This document shows, one piece after another, positions 1 through 8,811 of a stretch of DNA of 61,188 nt. The stretch spans positions 1 through 61,188 of the forward strand of contig NZ_LCTF01000010.1 in NCBI RefSeq assembly GCF_001663375.1, written 5' to 3'. The notes under the pieces were generated by a model, which worked only from the letters and a program-made list of their open reading frames with translations, made no database searches and was not told the DNA's origin. Source of the DNA: Caldivirga sp. MU80. GTDB lineage: Archaea; Thermoproteota; Thermoprotei; Thermoproteales; Thermocladiaceae. Every line of letters begins with the position of its first letter. Positions within the stretch are counted from its first letter, which is position 1. Made by a program: the position numbers and the translations under genes.

Positions 1-137
1 ACCTTGCCCGATGCCCTATACTGCACAAGCCTAGCGTAGTTTAACTCATTCCAAAGCCTAGCGGTGGCATCGGCGATTCTCCGCAATTTACGCTCCTGGG
101 TACCGTTCGGCAACAACCTAAGCCTAACAGTGCGCAT
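1..137 (-). CDS. tnpB: TnpB (IS605 OrfB) RNA-guided nuclease, N-terminal fragment
   Basis: Only the first 45 codons lie in the window. They read as the typical TnpB opening: a basic beta strand (MRTVRLRLLPN), then a helix with QERKLRR and the hallmark LWNELNYAR. TnpB proteins are RuvC-fold nucleases guided by an RNA made from the 3' end of their own element. ATG at 137 gives the standard N-terminus. The frame stays open upstream to GTG at 227 and TTG at 239, adding a Ser/Thr/Lys-rich leader (DESVGRSPT and on) that is also preserved in the relic at 8.6 kb, so a longer protein is possible. The catalytic part is outside the window, so activity cannot be judged. Confidence 0.8.
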   Translation of the reverse strand, partial: MRTVRLRLLPNGTQERKLRRIADATARLWNELNYARLVQYRASGK

Positions 138-376
138 TTCCTCACTCCTTGATTTCCTACCCTTCGATTTAGGGGTGGAGGAGGATTGTGTGCCTAGGGT
201 AGTGAAAACAGTGGGTGATCGACCCACCGACTCATCCAAGGAAGAAAAAGGCACCACCCTAGGCACTGAGAAAACACAAAACAAAAGGGGGAATTAAAAA
301 GTAACCAGAAGCAAAAATACTGGACAATAGGCCAAAACTTTAAACAAACAAAGAAACAATAAACACTACCATAAAA

Positions 377-396
377 GGCAAGACTTGACCATTATT
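377..396 (-). repeat. Transposon left-end block, copy 1
   Basis: On the minus strand this reads AATAATGGTCAAGTCTTGCC. It matches 18 of 20 bases at 36506-36525 and in weaker form 8544-8561. In each case it sits 5' of tnpB-like sequence and is preceded by TTGAC or GTGAC, which fixes the left end of the element family. Confidence 0.75.
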
Positions 397-397
397 G

Positions 398-1585
398 TCA
401 ATAACTAAGTCCTTCACAGCCCTAGCCATACTTAAACTGGCGGAGGAGGGAAGGTTAAGTCTTCAGGACCAGGTGGAGAAGTACGTCCCATTGAGACTAA
501 GGGCCCTTAACGAACCGGTACTGGTGCATCACCTACTCACCCACAGTAGTGGCATACCTGCCCTAGGCTATGCCGAGGCTTTCATAAATGGTGTTCTTAA
601 CCTAGACTCAAGCTGGCTTCCCTTATCAGCACCAAACGACGTGCTTACATTTATGAGCCACGCCAGTGAGTGGGCTGTGGCTAAGCCCGGTGAGAGGTTC
701 TTTTACCTCAATGAAGGTTACGTCATACTTGGTGAGATTATACGTAAGGTCAGTGGCATGCCTTATGACGAGTATGTAACTAGGCATATCCTTAAGCCGC
801 TGGGCATGGGTAGGACATACTTTAAGGCTGATGATGTTAATAAGGACCCCGACGTCGCAGCGCCTTACATAGTTGATGAGGAGGGTAGGCACTTGGTCAG
901 TAGGTTCCCATTTGGCATAACCTCTGATGGTGGGTTGTTGAGCAATGTAATTGACATGTCTAGGTACGTGGCAATGCTGGTCAATAAGGGTGAGCTAAAT
1001 GGCGTGAGGGTCATTAGTAGGGAGTACCTTGAGCTGGCTGAGAGGAAGTACATTGACGTGCCCTGGAGGGTGATCGGCGACGAGGGTTATGGGTATGGGT
1101 TAGTGGTTAGTGATAACTTCATGGGTGAGAGACTAATTAGCCATGGTGGTAATGTGCTCGTCTACACAGCCTACATGGCCTACATGCCAGCTAGGGGTGT
1201 GGGTGTTGCGGTTATGGCTAATGCCCAAGGTTACCCACTGGCCAATGTGGGTATGTACGCGTTAGCCCTAATGCTCAACCACGACCCGGATAAGGAAATT
1301 GGAGTATTCATTCGCGAAAACACCGCTAGGCTACTTGAAGGGGTCTATGAGTCGTATGGTGGTGCGGTTAGGGTTAAAGTTAGTAGGCGGGGTGACTTCC
1401 TAATACTTGAAAACACCACTAAACATACTAGGGAGGCTACGATACTTGTCCCTGAGGAGGTTAGGCATGATTACGCCAGGTACTTTACACTGGTAAATGG
1501 TGTTAAGACCTCTGCTGAATTCCACATAACCAATAATGGCGTTGAGTTGATTTACGAGAGGTTTAAATTAGTGAAGGGTCGTTGA
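398..1585 (+). pseudogene. Beta-lactamase/esterase-fold serine hydrolase, 5' end removed by transposon
   Basis: The protein belongs to the class C beta-lactamase/penicillin-binding family (peptidases, esterases). The surviving frame begins exactly at the catalytic SxxK motif (Ser-Ile-Thr-Lys), which normally lies about 50-70 residues into the protein. It continues with the usual FTALAILKLAEEGRLSL helix, a YLNEGYVILGEII segment holding the Tyr-x-Asn motif, and HGGN near residue 250. An in-frame stop at 386-388 lies inside the transposon end, and the only start would be a TTG straddling the junction. The lost N-terminal part should lie beyond the left end of the element. No signal peptide is available, so a functional product is unlikely unless the element excises. 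Confidence 0.85.
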
Positions 1586-1601
1586 ACATGCGGGTTAACC
1601 G

Positions 1602-2261
1602 TTAAGTTGGGTTAATCGGCCATTGCTCAAGCCTATACGCTGAATCCCAAAACAGGTACTCGTAAACTGCGGCTAACCTAAAGGCCTTAACCATATCCGC
1701 CAACTGTTCCCTGGTCAACTCCAGGGAGTCGATGACGTTTAAAACCTCCCTAACCGACCCAGCGTATTCAGGGCTACTATACACGCTTATCCAAAGCCTG
1801 TACTCCTCCCTAGTCTCCCTGGCCACTTCGGCTAGGTGCCTGCCAACCCTCTCGTAAATCCAGTAGCATGGTAGGATGGCGGCCATGGCCTCGTAGTGGG
1901 GCTTTGAGTAAGCCTCTGCTAAAAGGTAGTTAGTGTAGGCGGTGTTGGTGGGTGACATGATGTACCTGTTAATGTCTATGTTCAAGAGTTTAGTTAACTT
2001 ACTGTGAAGCTCCCTCTCAACATTTATGGCATTCATTATGTGCCTAGTGAACATTTGAAGCTCACTGATGTTAGGCATCTTGGCCGCTAAGACGGCTAGG
2101 GCTCTAACATACTTGTCCAGGTACATGTGGTCCTGGGCTATGTAGAACTTAAACTTCTCAACATCAAGGCTGCCGTCGGCTAAACCCACTATAAATGGGT
2201 GCCTAAGTATTGCATCGTAAATGTCCTTAATCGATGACCATAGGATCTCGGATACTTCCAT
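1602..2261 (-). CDS. tenA: TenA-family thiaminase II / aminopyrimidine salvage hydrolase
   Basis: All-helical TenA/THI-4 protein of about 219 residues, full length. TenA hydrolyses aminomethylpyrimidine formed from degraded thiamine so that the pyrimidine can be reused for thiamine synthesis. Key residues are visible: the active-site Cys in LPCYWIYE (residue 132 from the chosen start), the FYIAQDHMYL helix with its conserved Asp and Tyr, and the C-terminal WDSAYRLEQWP with the catalytic Glu. The frame opens with TTG at 2270, but ATG at 2261 gives the standard N-terminus (MEVSEILW) and is preferred. It converges with the truncated hydrolase gene. No thi genes or TPP riboswitch are seen beside it. 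Confidence 0.9.
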   Translation of the reverse strand: MEVSEILWSSIKDIYDAILRHPFIVGLADGSLDVEKFKFYIAQDHMYLDKYVRALAVLAAKMPNISELQMFTRHIMNAINVERELHSKLTKLLNIDINRYIMSPTNTAYTNYLLAEAYSKPHYEAMAAILPCYWIYERVGRHLAEVARETREEYRLWISVYSSPEYAGSVREVLNVIDSLELTREQLADMVKAFRLAAVYEYLFWDSAYRLEQWPINPT

Positions 2262-2425
2262 AAAAACCAATAAAAAGGTTATTTAATAAAGATTACTGGG
2301 TAATCTTCAAATGGCTTAACACTGTGGTGAGCAGTCATTTAATTGATTTAAATAATTAAAAGGCATTTTTAAACAATCCACACTATTAAGGGTAATATTT
2401 TAATAATCACGGCAATTAGCGCCTA

Positions 2426-3865
2426 GTGGCGTTGTTGGATTTACTTAGGCCACCCTCGGTAACTGTACTTAACCCCAGGAGGGAGGTTGTTGCAGGGTTA
2501 ACAACTTTCCTTACAATGGCCTACATACTGTTCGTTAACCCCACCATAGTTGGTAGCGGCTTTGAACTAGCCCTAATGCACGCCATAGGCTCCAGTACCT
2601 TAACCCCTCAATACCAGGAGCTTGTGTACACCATTAAGCTTGGTGTAGCTGCCGGGACAGCCATTGCCGCGGCCTTCGGTACATTACTAATGGCATTCTT
2701 CGCACGGCTACCCTTCGCCATGGCGCCAGGCATGGGGGAGAACTCGTTCATAGCCTTCTCGGTAATACCAGTCTTCACAACCACCCTACTCAACACTGGA
2801 GTTACTGGGCCTAGGGCAGCGGAGATAGCGATGATGGTTGCGTTGACGTCGGTCTTCATCGATGGCCTCATATTCCTATTCACCACGTGGTCTGGGATTA
2901 GGGAAAGGATAGTGAGGTCCATATCCCCAAACCTAGCCATAGGCATTAGCGTGGGTATTGGCCTTTTCATAACCCTAATAGGGCTTTACCTAAGCGGCTT
3001 TGTCGAACCTGGAACTGGAACCCCAATCGCATTTAATGTTAAGGCATTTGTAACGCCGACAGCAATACTGGCCTTCGTAGGCTTGATGGTTGCGATAACG
3101 CTTTACATACGCAATGTGCCAGGCGCCTTCCTGATAACTATTGTAGCCCTAACCATAGTGGGCATCGCGCTTGGCCTCGTTAAGCCACCCTCGAGTGTGT
3201 TTCAGCCGCCGTTATTCTCAACTTCAATAATACCAAACTTCCCCCAGAACATCAGGTGGTGGGTGGAGCTAGTCAGCCTAGCCTTCCCAGTTGCCTTCTC
3301 CCTTTGGATAATAGAGTTCTTCGATGGCATAGGCACCATAGTTGGCTTATCAAATAGGGCAGGGCTTGTTGATGAGAGGGGGAGACCCATTAATATTGAT
3401 AGGGCCCTCTACACTGATGCAATAGGCACGATAGTGGGTGGGCTTGCAGGCACAACCACAACGGTAATATATGTCGAGTCCGCAGCTGGGATAGAAAGTG
3501 GAGGTAGAACCGGGTTGACCTCACTGGTAACTGGGTTACTATTCCTGGCATTCCTACCGTTAGGACCAATAGTAGTCATGATCCCCGACTTCGCCACCGC
3601 ACCAGTCCTAATACTCGTAGGGTTACTTTTCATATCCCTAATCCCCAAGTTAAACTTTAGTGATTTAACAGAGGCCATACCGGCGTTCATAGCGATAGTT
3701 GGTATACCGTTAACGTACAGTATAGCAACTGGAATAGGCCTTGCATTCATAACGTACACCTTCGTAAAGTTGATCAGCGGTAGATACCGTGACCTCTCGG
3801 TGGCAACAGTAGTAATAACTCTCATATTCATCATCTACTTCGTAGCCATGGTGCCATCGCTGTAG
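2426..3865 (+). CDS. AzgA-like NCS2 purine (adenine/guanine/hypoxanthine) permease
   Basis: A 479-residue membrane protein with about 12-14 hydrophobic segments. The N-terminus carries the AzgA signature (VVAGLTTFLTMAYILFVNP, residues about 20-38), followed by GMGENSFIAF and a central FFDGIGTIVGLSNRAG segment typical of the nucleobase/cation symporter-2 fold. AzgA-type proteins import purine bases with protons, fitting an acidophile with an inward proton gradient. The start is GTG at 2426; in-frame alternatives would delete the first membrane segment. The neighbouring genes give no pathway context. Substrate choice among purines, or uracil, cannot be decided from sequence alone. Confidence 0.88.
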   Translation: MALLDLLRPPSVTVLNPRREVVAGLTTFLTMAYILFVNPTIVGSGFELALMHAIGSSTLTPQYQELVYTIKLGVAAGTAIAAAFGTLLMAFFARLPFAMAPGMGENSFIAFSVIPVFTTTLLNTGVTGPRAAEIAMMVALTSVFIDGLIFLFTTWSGIRERIVRSISPNLAIGISVGIGLFITLIGLYLSGFVEPGTGTPIAFNVKAFVTPTAILAFVGLMVAITLYIRNVPGAFLITIVALTIVGIALGLVKPPSSVFQPPLFSTSIIPNFPQNIRWWVELVSLAFPVAFSLWIIEFFDGIGTIVGLSNRAGLVDERGRPINIDRALYTDAIGTIVGGLAGTTTTVIYVESAAGIESGGRTGLTSLVTGLLFLAFLPLGPIVVMIPDFATAPVLILVGLLFISLIPKLNFSDLTEAIPAFIAIVGIPLTYSIATGIGLAFITYTFVKLISGRYRDLSVATVVITLIFIIYFVAMVPSL

Positions 3866-4180
3866 GATTCTCGGTGTTAAATACATGGATTATGACTGTG
3901 ATCTTAATTTTAAGTATCTAGATTATATTATGTAGTGTTAAGCTTTTTGAGACTACAAGGCCACTGACTGAGGAGCTTGAGCGTCCTTTTCGTGCAGCAC
4001 CCTGAACCTAATGTAGTTCAGAACTCACCCTTAGGTAAGTCTTACTTGAGGTTAATGAGGAGGGTGTAGGTGGTAGGCGCCATCAAGCCAGCCCCTGGTA
4101 ATTAACCTAAAACCTCAAATCCTACTAATACTATAAAGGTTTAACCGAACTAACTATCCAAGTGCTAATTAACGGGATAA
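3866..4180. other. Intergenic stretch without recognisable gene
   Basis: About 315 bases between the purine permease and the tnpB relic. All frames are broken by stops and no tRNA-like or strongly structured segment was noticed. It may hold further decayed remains of the transposon that follows, but I could not align any part of it to tnpB. Confidence 0.5.
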
Positions 4181-4181
4181 A

Positions 4182-4547
4182 CTACTGGGTGATGTGATTG
4201 ATGGGTTGAACTGGGAAATTAGGAGACTGCATGGGAAGTTAGGGAAGAGGGTGCCGTGCCTTTATAGGGATTTTGCAAACCACTAATCAAACTCCCCCAC
4301 AAATTGGGAGTATCAGTTACTTGGGTTATCCCCTTCAACATCGCCTAGGATAAGGGTAGTAAATTCAACATGAATACGTAGTCTTACCACAAGTTGATGG
4401 ATGCCGTTGAGTTGAAGGTTCAGGAATACGGAATCAAAGCGTACGAGGTCGTGGAGTATAAAACGTTGAAGTTAAAAGAAGACTGAGGGGTGCAGCTTAT
4501 GTCCAGTTGAGCATAAACTGCACAGCGACCTAAACGGTACACTTTAA
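4182..4547 (+). pseudogene. tnpB: Decayed tnpB (IS605 OrfB) remnant
   Basis: Three frames together spell the C-terminal half of a TnpB. First comes DVIDGLNWEIRRLHGKLGK and LYRDFANH. After a one-base slip follow VTWVIPFNIA, DKGSKFNMNT and SYHKLMDAVELKVQEYGIKAYEVVEYKT, with in-frame stops. After another slip comes CPVEHKLHSDLNGTL, the zinc-ribbon and last RuvC aspartate region. The order and spacing match intact TnpB proteins, but stops and frameshifts exclude function. The N-terminal half is absent or unrecognisable. The family appears different from the element at 35-36 kb, whose motif is RDHASVMNMA rather than HSDLN. Confidence 0.8.
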
Positions 4548-4686
4548 CCGTTACCTCATTCTCGTGTGGGTACTCCAGTTCATTCAACTCCACTGGCAAG
4601 ATGATGTAATACTGGTCACTGGATTTTGTTATCCTCCTACCGAGGGGTATTGTCTTAACGTTTGTTAATATTGTCACGCTAATCAA
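4420..4686 (-). CDS. Small AbrB-like hypothetical protein, probably truncated
   Basis: The first about 50 residues look like a real small protein: GRRITKSSDQYYIILPVELNELEY resembles the SpoVT/AbrB-like or short beta-rich proteins often found beside tnpB in hot-spring archaea. From about codon 50 onward the frame simply runs antisense through the tnpB relic, so the natural C-terminus is probably lost. The start codon would be TTG at 4686. No function can be assigned. It may be a passenger of the decayed element rather than a living gene. Confidence 0.35.
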   Translation of the reverse strand: MISVTILTNVKTIPLGRRITKSSDQYYIILPVELNELEYPHENEVTVKVYRLGRCAVYAQLDISCTPQSSFNFNVLYSTTSYALIPYS

Positions 4687-4795
4687 TACAACCGTGTGTA
4701 CTGGGGGTTAATTGGGTGCCCATCAGTGGTTAGTGTTGGCGATATGCATGGTGGATGGGGATTGAATGAGAGAAGCGATTTCGGGTTTCATTCTC

Positions 4796-4874
4796 TGGCG
4801 GGCCCGGTGGGATTTGAACCCACGACCTACGGCTCCGAAGGCCGCCGCTCTAAACCTGGCTGAGCTACGGGCCC
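4796..4874 (-). tRNA. tRNA-Arg (anticodon TCG)
   Basis: On the minus strand the cloverleaf folds fully: acceptor GGGCCCG/CGGGCCC, D stem GCTC/GAGC, anticodon stem GCGGC/GCCGT with loop CTTCGGA (anticodon TCG), variable AGGTC, T stem GTGGG/CCCAC with loop TTCAAAT, and discriminator G. The CCA end is encoded (4796-4798), and no intron is present. It reads CGA codons. Confidence 0.95.
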
Positions 4875-4995
4875 ACCCATCTCAGACCCCACATAGTGGA
4901 ATTAAAATTTTACCGAACTCGGTTGATATGGCTTTGGTGAATCTACATTAGGATTAATTATGGGGTTTAACCATGCGTGCCATAAGTCCACGTGT

Positions 4996-5459
4996 TCAAT
5001 GGGCCTGCAGTGCCTCTTTAATGTACTCCAGCGCCTTGGCTGGGTGTTCATCTGGCTTAACGTTCTTAATCACCTTACCACTTTCCCATCTGGATCCACA
5101 ATGAATGTTACCCTCTCCGCTGTCCCTGTTGGCCTAAGCACGCCGTATTTCTTTGAAACCTCACCCTTACTATCACTGAGTAGCTTAAACCCAACCTTAT
5201 GCTTCTCCGCGAACCTCCTCTGGGTGCCTACACTATCTGTGCTTATCCCAAGGACCACTACGCCGTATCTACTGAACTCATTCCAAAGCTTGGAGAATTC
5301 CTGGGTCTCCAGGGTGCAACCAGGCGTGAAGGCCTTTGGGAAGAAGTATATGATTACCCACCTACCCCTATAGCCGCTTAACCTAACCCTTTCACCATCA
5401 TGCCCATCAAGCTCGAAGTCAGGGGCCAACTCACCCTCAGTTACCATGAACATGCTCAT
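4996..5459 (-). CDS. Peroxiredoxin (Bcp/PrxQ type) with a frameshift near the 3' end
   Basis: Thiol peroxidase of the Bcp/PrxQ family, which reduces hydroperoxides. Residues 1-129 are continuous (5070-5459): LAPDFEL near the start, the active-site segment FTPGCTLETQEF with the peroxidatic Cys, and FIVDPDGKVVR. The frame then meets TGA. Re-reading one base at 5073 restores a perfect family C-terminus (VIKNVKPDEHPAKALEYIKE and on, ending at 4996), giving about 154 residues, the usual length. The simplest explanation is loss of one G from a GGG run (AGGGTG to AGGTG), either real or a sequencing error. A programmed -1 shift is less likely. The protein stops just after the core fold, so the short form might fold poorly. 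Confidence 0.85.
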
Positions 5460-5611
5460 ACCTCTGCCTATTTTACCCTTTCACTGAATTATTATTTTAA
5501 GTGAACACTGGTGACTTGGCAAACTCCCCAAATGAAGCCTCCTGAAGGTGGTGAAGGGTTGCTTGGTTAAAGTTCTTTTAACCCTGTGAAACCAACCGGC
5601 ACTGGTGTGTA

Positions 5612-6004
5612 ATGGTTAAGGTATTCCATAGGTTCCTCGTGTACGTGACTAAGGATGTGGGTGGGAGGGCAGTGTACAGTGATTCCGCTAGGCTTTGCAA
5701 CAATGGCAGTGATACGGTTAGGCTTAGGTTAAGGTACATTGGCCCCTTCACCAAGACTGGGCTTGAGGGGTATGTTAGGTACATAGCGCTTAAGGCCAGT
5801 AATGGCATATCCACCAGTAGTGAAGACCCTGAGAGCGGTAGCTTTGAGCTAAGGCCCGGTGAGTGCATTAGCCTTAGTGTGGAGTACGTTATTGATGACG
5901 CCTTATCGAGGGGGTTAGACTCCATTAGGCTTAGGATGATTAAGGATGGGGTTGTTAAAATTGGTGGCTTTCAATTCGACGTAGTCACCGTTAATGATGA
6001 GTGA
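5612..6004 (+). CDS. Hypothetical protein, beta-rich
   Basis: A 130-residue protein I do not recognise. It has no membrane segment or signal peptide. Alternating hydrophobic patterns (FHRFLVYVTKD, VRLRLRYIGPF, CISLSVEYVIDD, VKIGGFQFDVVTV) suggest a beta-sandwich, and three Cys-containing positions show no metal-site spacing. Codon use is like its neighbours and ATG at 5612 follows an A/T-rich CTTTTAA element about 30 bases upstream, which supports expression. It converges with the ATPase subunit I gene with a 12-base gap. Confidence 0.6.
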   Translation: MVKVFHRFLVYVTKDVGGRAVYSDSARLCNNGSDTVRLRLRYIGPFTKTGLEGYVRYIALKASNGISTSSEDPESGSFELRPGECISLSVEYVIDDALSRGLDSIRLRMIKDGVVKIGGFQFDVVTVNDE

Positions 6005-6016
6005 AAGCCATGGGTA

Positions 6017-8473
6017 TTAGGGTAGTTCCACGTTTAAGGCTGTTAACTGGTAGGTTAATGGGGTGTAGGGTTTACCTGAACCCTCGTAAAACTTTGAGTA
6101 CATTTCATAGAATGTTAACCTGCTGGTCTGTATGAAGGTTAGGAAACCCTCCCCGGCTATGATAAGTATGTTGAGTATTATCATTGTGGCCAAGCCTGCT
6201 GGGGTCAGTAGGCCGAGTGACAACGCTAATTGGTAGGTCATGTATGTGAATATGCTGTGCACTAGGGCTATTATGCCAAGCCTCATGAAGGACAACGTGT
6301 TTGCTATGGCGTCCAGAATACCCTCTATGGTTAGGCCAACCATCAACTCGGTTACGTCAACCTCGGCCCCAGGGACAGACTTAACGTACATGAACACTCC
6401 GAAGAATCCGCCTAGGCCTATGGTGATTAACGCTGCGCCAAGCAACCTAACCCCTGGTGCCAGCAGTGTTGAGAATGCTGGGTTAAGTAGTGCAACGGGC
6501 ACTATCCCCGCGTTCATCATTAGTAAACCAAAGCCTATGAAGACCAGGGGAACCCACGTTAATGTTAATGCATCTAGCCTATGCCCAAGCCTAGCCCTAT
6601 TGATGGGTTTAAGTATGAGGGACAGGGTAAGCATGGCAAACCCGAAGAGCATGGCTAATGGCAACGTCCAGTCTATCCAGTATTCACTTATGTCACCATT
6701 AACGAACACGCGGCCCCATGGTAATAGGGGCCTTATTAGGTCCATTCCAAACACTTCACCACTATTTAGTAGAGCGAACACGATGGCCCAAGTACCCATC
6801 ATGGTGAAGAGAACACCCCACATGTTAGCCTTACCTGAAAACATTGCCCTAAGTATACCGTTCTTACCATTGTACCTGAGCTTATTCATCAACACGCCGA
6901 AGAGTATGAGAATTGCACCTTGCCCAGCATCTGGGAACATCCAGCCGAAGAATATTGGGAATAGTATCGCTGTTAAAGTGACTGGGCTGACTTCACCATA
7001 CCTCGGTATGCCGTACATGTACGTTATCTCCTTAAATGCCCTGAGCGGTAATGGGTACTCCTCGCTGGTGGGGGCTTCATCAGGGTCCACGGTGCTTACC
7101 TGGGCTATTCTAGTGAATTTCCTAACCTTAGCGTCCACTGCCAGGTCGGTTAGGGTCCTGTAGAGGAAGTCCTCAAACTTATTGAGATTCTTCTCAAGGA
7201 CAAAACCCCTAATTGTCACTAAGTCGCTTAACTGCCTAGCCTCCTCAAGGCTGTAGTTGCATGCCTCATCCCTCTCGCGCATTATTTCACTAAGCTCACT
7301 TCTCAATTCACCAAGCCTACGCTCAATCTCCCTAACCTCCCTACTCAGTAAGTTAACCGAGGCTTGGAGGTCGGTTAAATGCTCCCTAGGTGCCTTAACT
7401 ATGCTGCCGGTTTCAGGATACTCAACGTCACCCACTGCCAAGTATGCCTTCAGGTCATTGTCTAGGTTTATTACGTAACCTGGGTATTTATCCAACTCAG
7501 GGGGTACTTGACCCTTAACCACGAAAAGCGTGTACGCCATCGCCTTAAGTTCAATGGACCTTAAACCACTCTTTATTAAGCCATTGTAAGCCTCCATAAG
7601 TAACCTAAACCTACTTAACCGGGACTCAAGTTCACTTATCTGCCTCTTAATCATGTCAATTCTACTTATAACCTCACCACCCTCCTCCACAGCGCTGTTT
7701 ATGTAGGTTTGCACCACGCTCTCGGCGATGTTGGCTGCGTCAAGTATGCCCCTTATCTTAGCCTTATTACTGTTGATGAGTGAGCTTAACTGCCCCTTAA
7801 GGTTACTTATGGCCGCCTCCAACTCCTTAACCCTAGCATTGGCATTGTCCATGTCAGCTTCAGGTAAATCAACTTGTCTAACGTTATGAAGCCTAACAAT
7901 GTCGTTAACCTTCCCCAACTCCCAGGTTGGTGAAACCACCAGTAGGTATGCCTTATCATTAGCCTCCTCAAGCTTAACCAGCATTGCATCCTCAACCTGC
8001 CTCACCGCGTCCTCAAAGTCCCTTAGGGATCTGACTGGGACCTCAAACACGATGTATTTAATGTTCCTGAACCGTGTTGAACCCATCAGTGAGTTAACCT
8101 TAATCAGTAGCCTATACCTAAGTAAATCACCCTCGAGACCGCCGAGGGAATCCTCAATCTGCCTAACCCTGCTTATCAGCTCCTCGCCACTCTTATAAAC
8201 CGACTCCACTAAGTCCCTGAAGCTTGAAGCCTTAACGTTGAACTTGCCTACGTTTAAATCCTGGGGGGTTTGGCTGTACTTAGTTATGGCCCTTGCAGCC
8301 TCAATCAACCCCCTAACGCCACTGTACACCTCCTGGTCAATTGGTGGTGCAGGTAGCTTCGATGGCCTGTCAATAGGCATGAATATGCCCAGTAACCCCA
8401 CCCTGAATACTATGTCTAAGGCTGCATGCCTTGGCACCGTTATCTTATACTCAATAACCCTCTCTATAGGCAC
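6017..8473 (-). CDS. atpI: A/V-type ATP synthase subunit I (a subunit)
   Basis: An 818-residue protein with the two-part plan of the archaeal/vacuolar ATPase a/I subunit. The N-terminal half (about 1-460) is soluble and rich in coiled-coil heptads forming the peripheral stator contact. The C-terminal half has about eight membrane segments, including the FPIFFGWMFPDAGQG and ELMVGLTIEGILDAIANTLSFMRLG regions, the latter holding the conserved Arg that faces the proton-carrying K ring. It lets protons through the membrane to drive ATP synthesis. The other atp genes are not adjacent, so the gene appears to stand alone here. Length is near the upper end for archaea because of long coiled coils. Confidence 0.93.
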   Translation of the reverse strand: MPIERVIEYKITVPRHAALDIVFRVGLLGIFMPIDRPSKLPAPPIDQEVYSGVRGLIEAARAITKYSQTPQDLNVGKFNVKASSFRDLVESVYKSGEELISRVRQIEDSLGGLEGDLLRYRLLIKVNSLMGSTRFRNIKYIVFEVPVRSLRDFEDAVRQVEDAMLVKLEEANDKAYLLVVSPTWELGKVNDIVRLHNVRQVDLPEADMDNANARVKELEAAISNLKGQLSSLINSNKAKIRGILDAANIAESVVQTYINSAVEEGGEVISRIDMIKRQISELESRLSRFRLLMEAYNGLIKSGLRSIELKAMAYTLFVVKGQVPPELDKYPGYVINLDNDLKAYLAVGDVEYPETGSIVKAPREHLTDLQASVNLLSREVREIERRLGELRSELSEIMRERDEACNYSLEEARQLSDLVTIRGFVLEKNLNKFEDFLYRTLTDLAVDAKVRKFTRIAQVSTVDPDEAPTSEEYPLPLRAFKEITYMYGIPRYGEVSPVTLTAILFPIFFGWMFPDAGQGAILILFGVLMNKLRYNGKNGILRAMFSGKANMWGVLFTMMGTWAIVFALLNSGEVFGMDLIRPLLPWGRVFVNGDISEYWIDWTLPLAMLFGFAMLTLSLILKPINRARLGHRLDALTLTWVPLVFIGFGLLMMNAGIVPVALLNPAFSTLLAPGVRLLGAALITIGLGGFFGVFMYVKSVPGAEVDVTELMVGLTIEGILDAIANTLSFMRLGIIALVHSIFTYMTYQLALSLGLLTPAGLATMIILNILIIAGEGFLTFIQTSRLTFYEMYSKFYEGSGKPYTPLTYQLTALNVELP

Positions 8474-8543
8474 GTAAAACCCGTGGTACCTAGGTTTTTA
8501 AACTTAAATTATATTTATTGAACGTTAGCAACCCCTATGTGAC

Positions 8544-8811
8544 AACGGCCAAGTCTCGCTCTTTAGGGTGGAGTTGTTCCGCTACGTGGTCCTCAGACGT
8601 TGGGTTATAAGCCACAGTTTTGCATGGGTGTTTGGTGCTTGGGTTGGTGCCCCCGAGAGGGGGTTACTTCCCTTGCCTCAGATGAGCCGGTGGGACAATA
8701 CCCCACCCTCACCACCACCCCAAGAACAAAACCACCAACCCCACAACAGACAGAGCAACAACCAAAACCCCAACAGCGAAAAACCACCCAAAAGAACGGG
8801 AAGGGGGTCAT
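8544..8811 (+). mobile_element. Relic of a tnpB-type element (left end and leader only)
   Basis: The segment starts with a left-end block (AACGGCCAAGTCTCGC) preceded by GTGAC, as in the two other copies. It then carries a leader that aligns codon by codon with the region upstream of the tnpB at position 1: DEPVGQYPT here against DESVGRSPT there, followed by Gln/Lys/Pro-rich sequence. The frame (8600-8815) stops just where the conserved TnpB body should begin. Everything downstream, including the nuclease and right end, is missing, and the relic abuts the 3' end of the ncsA gene. Confidence 0.65.

Larger units (their letters stand above)
1..396 (-). mobile_element. IS200/IS605-type element, left end and 5' part only
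   Basis: The element is cut by the window edge. It holds the start of a tnpB gene on the minus strand and, upstream of it, about 260 bases of leader ending in a block (377-396) that is nearly identical to the end of the element at 36.5 kb. The outer edge is placed at 396/397 because the flank beyond it reads GTCAA (TTGAC on the tnpB strand) at both elements, as expected of the fixed 5-base target of this transposon class. No target duplication is expected or seen. The edge is an inference from two copies. Confidence 0.75.

Noticed and set aside
6240-7163. 307-codon open frame on the plus strand
   Set aside because: It is antisense to the membrane half of ATPase subunit I, Met/Ser/Pro-rich and without any family pattern.
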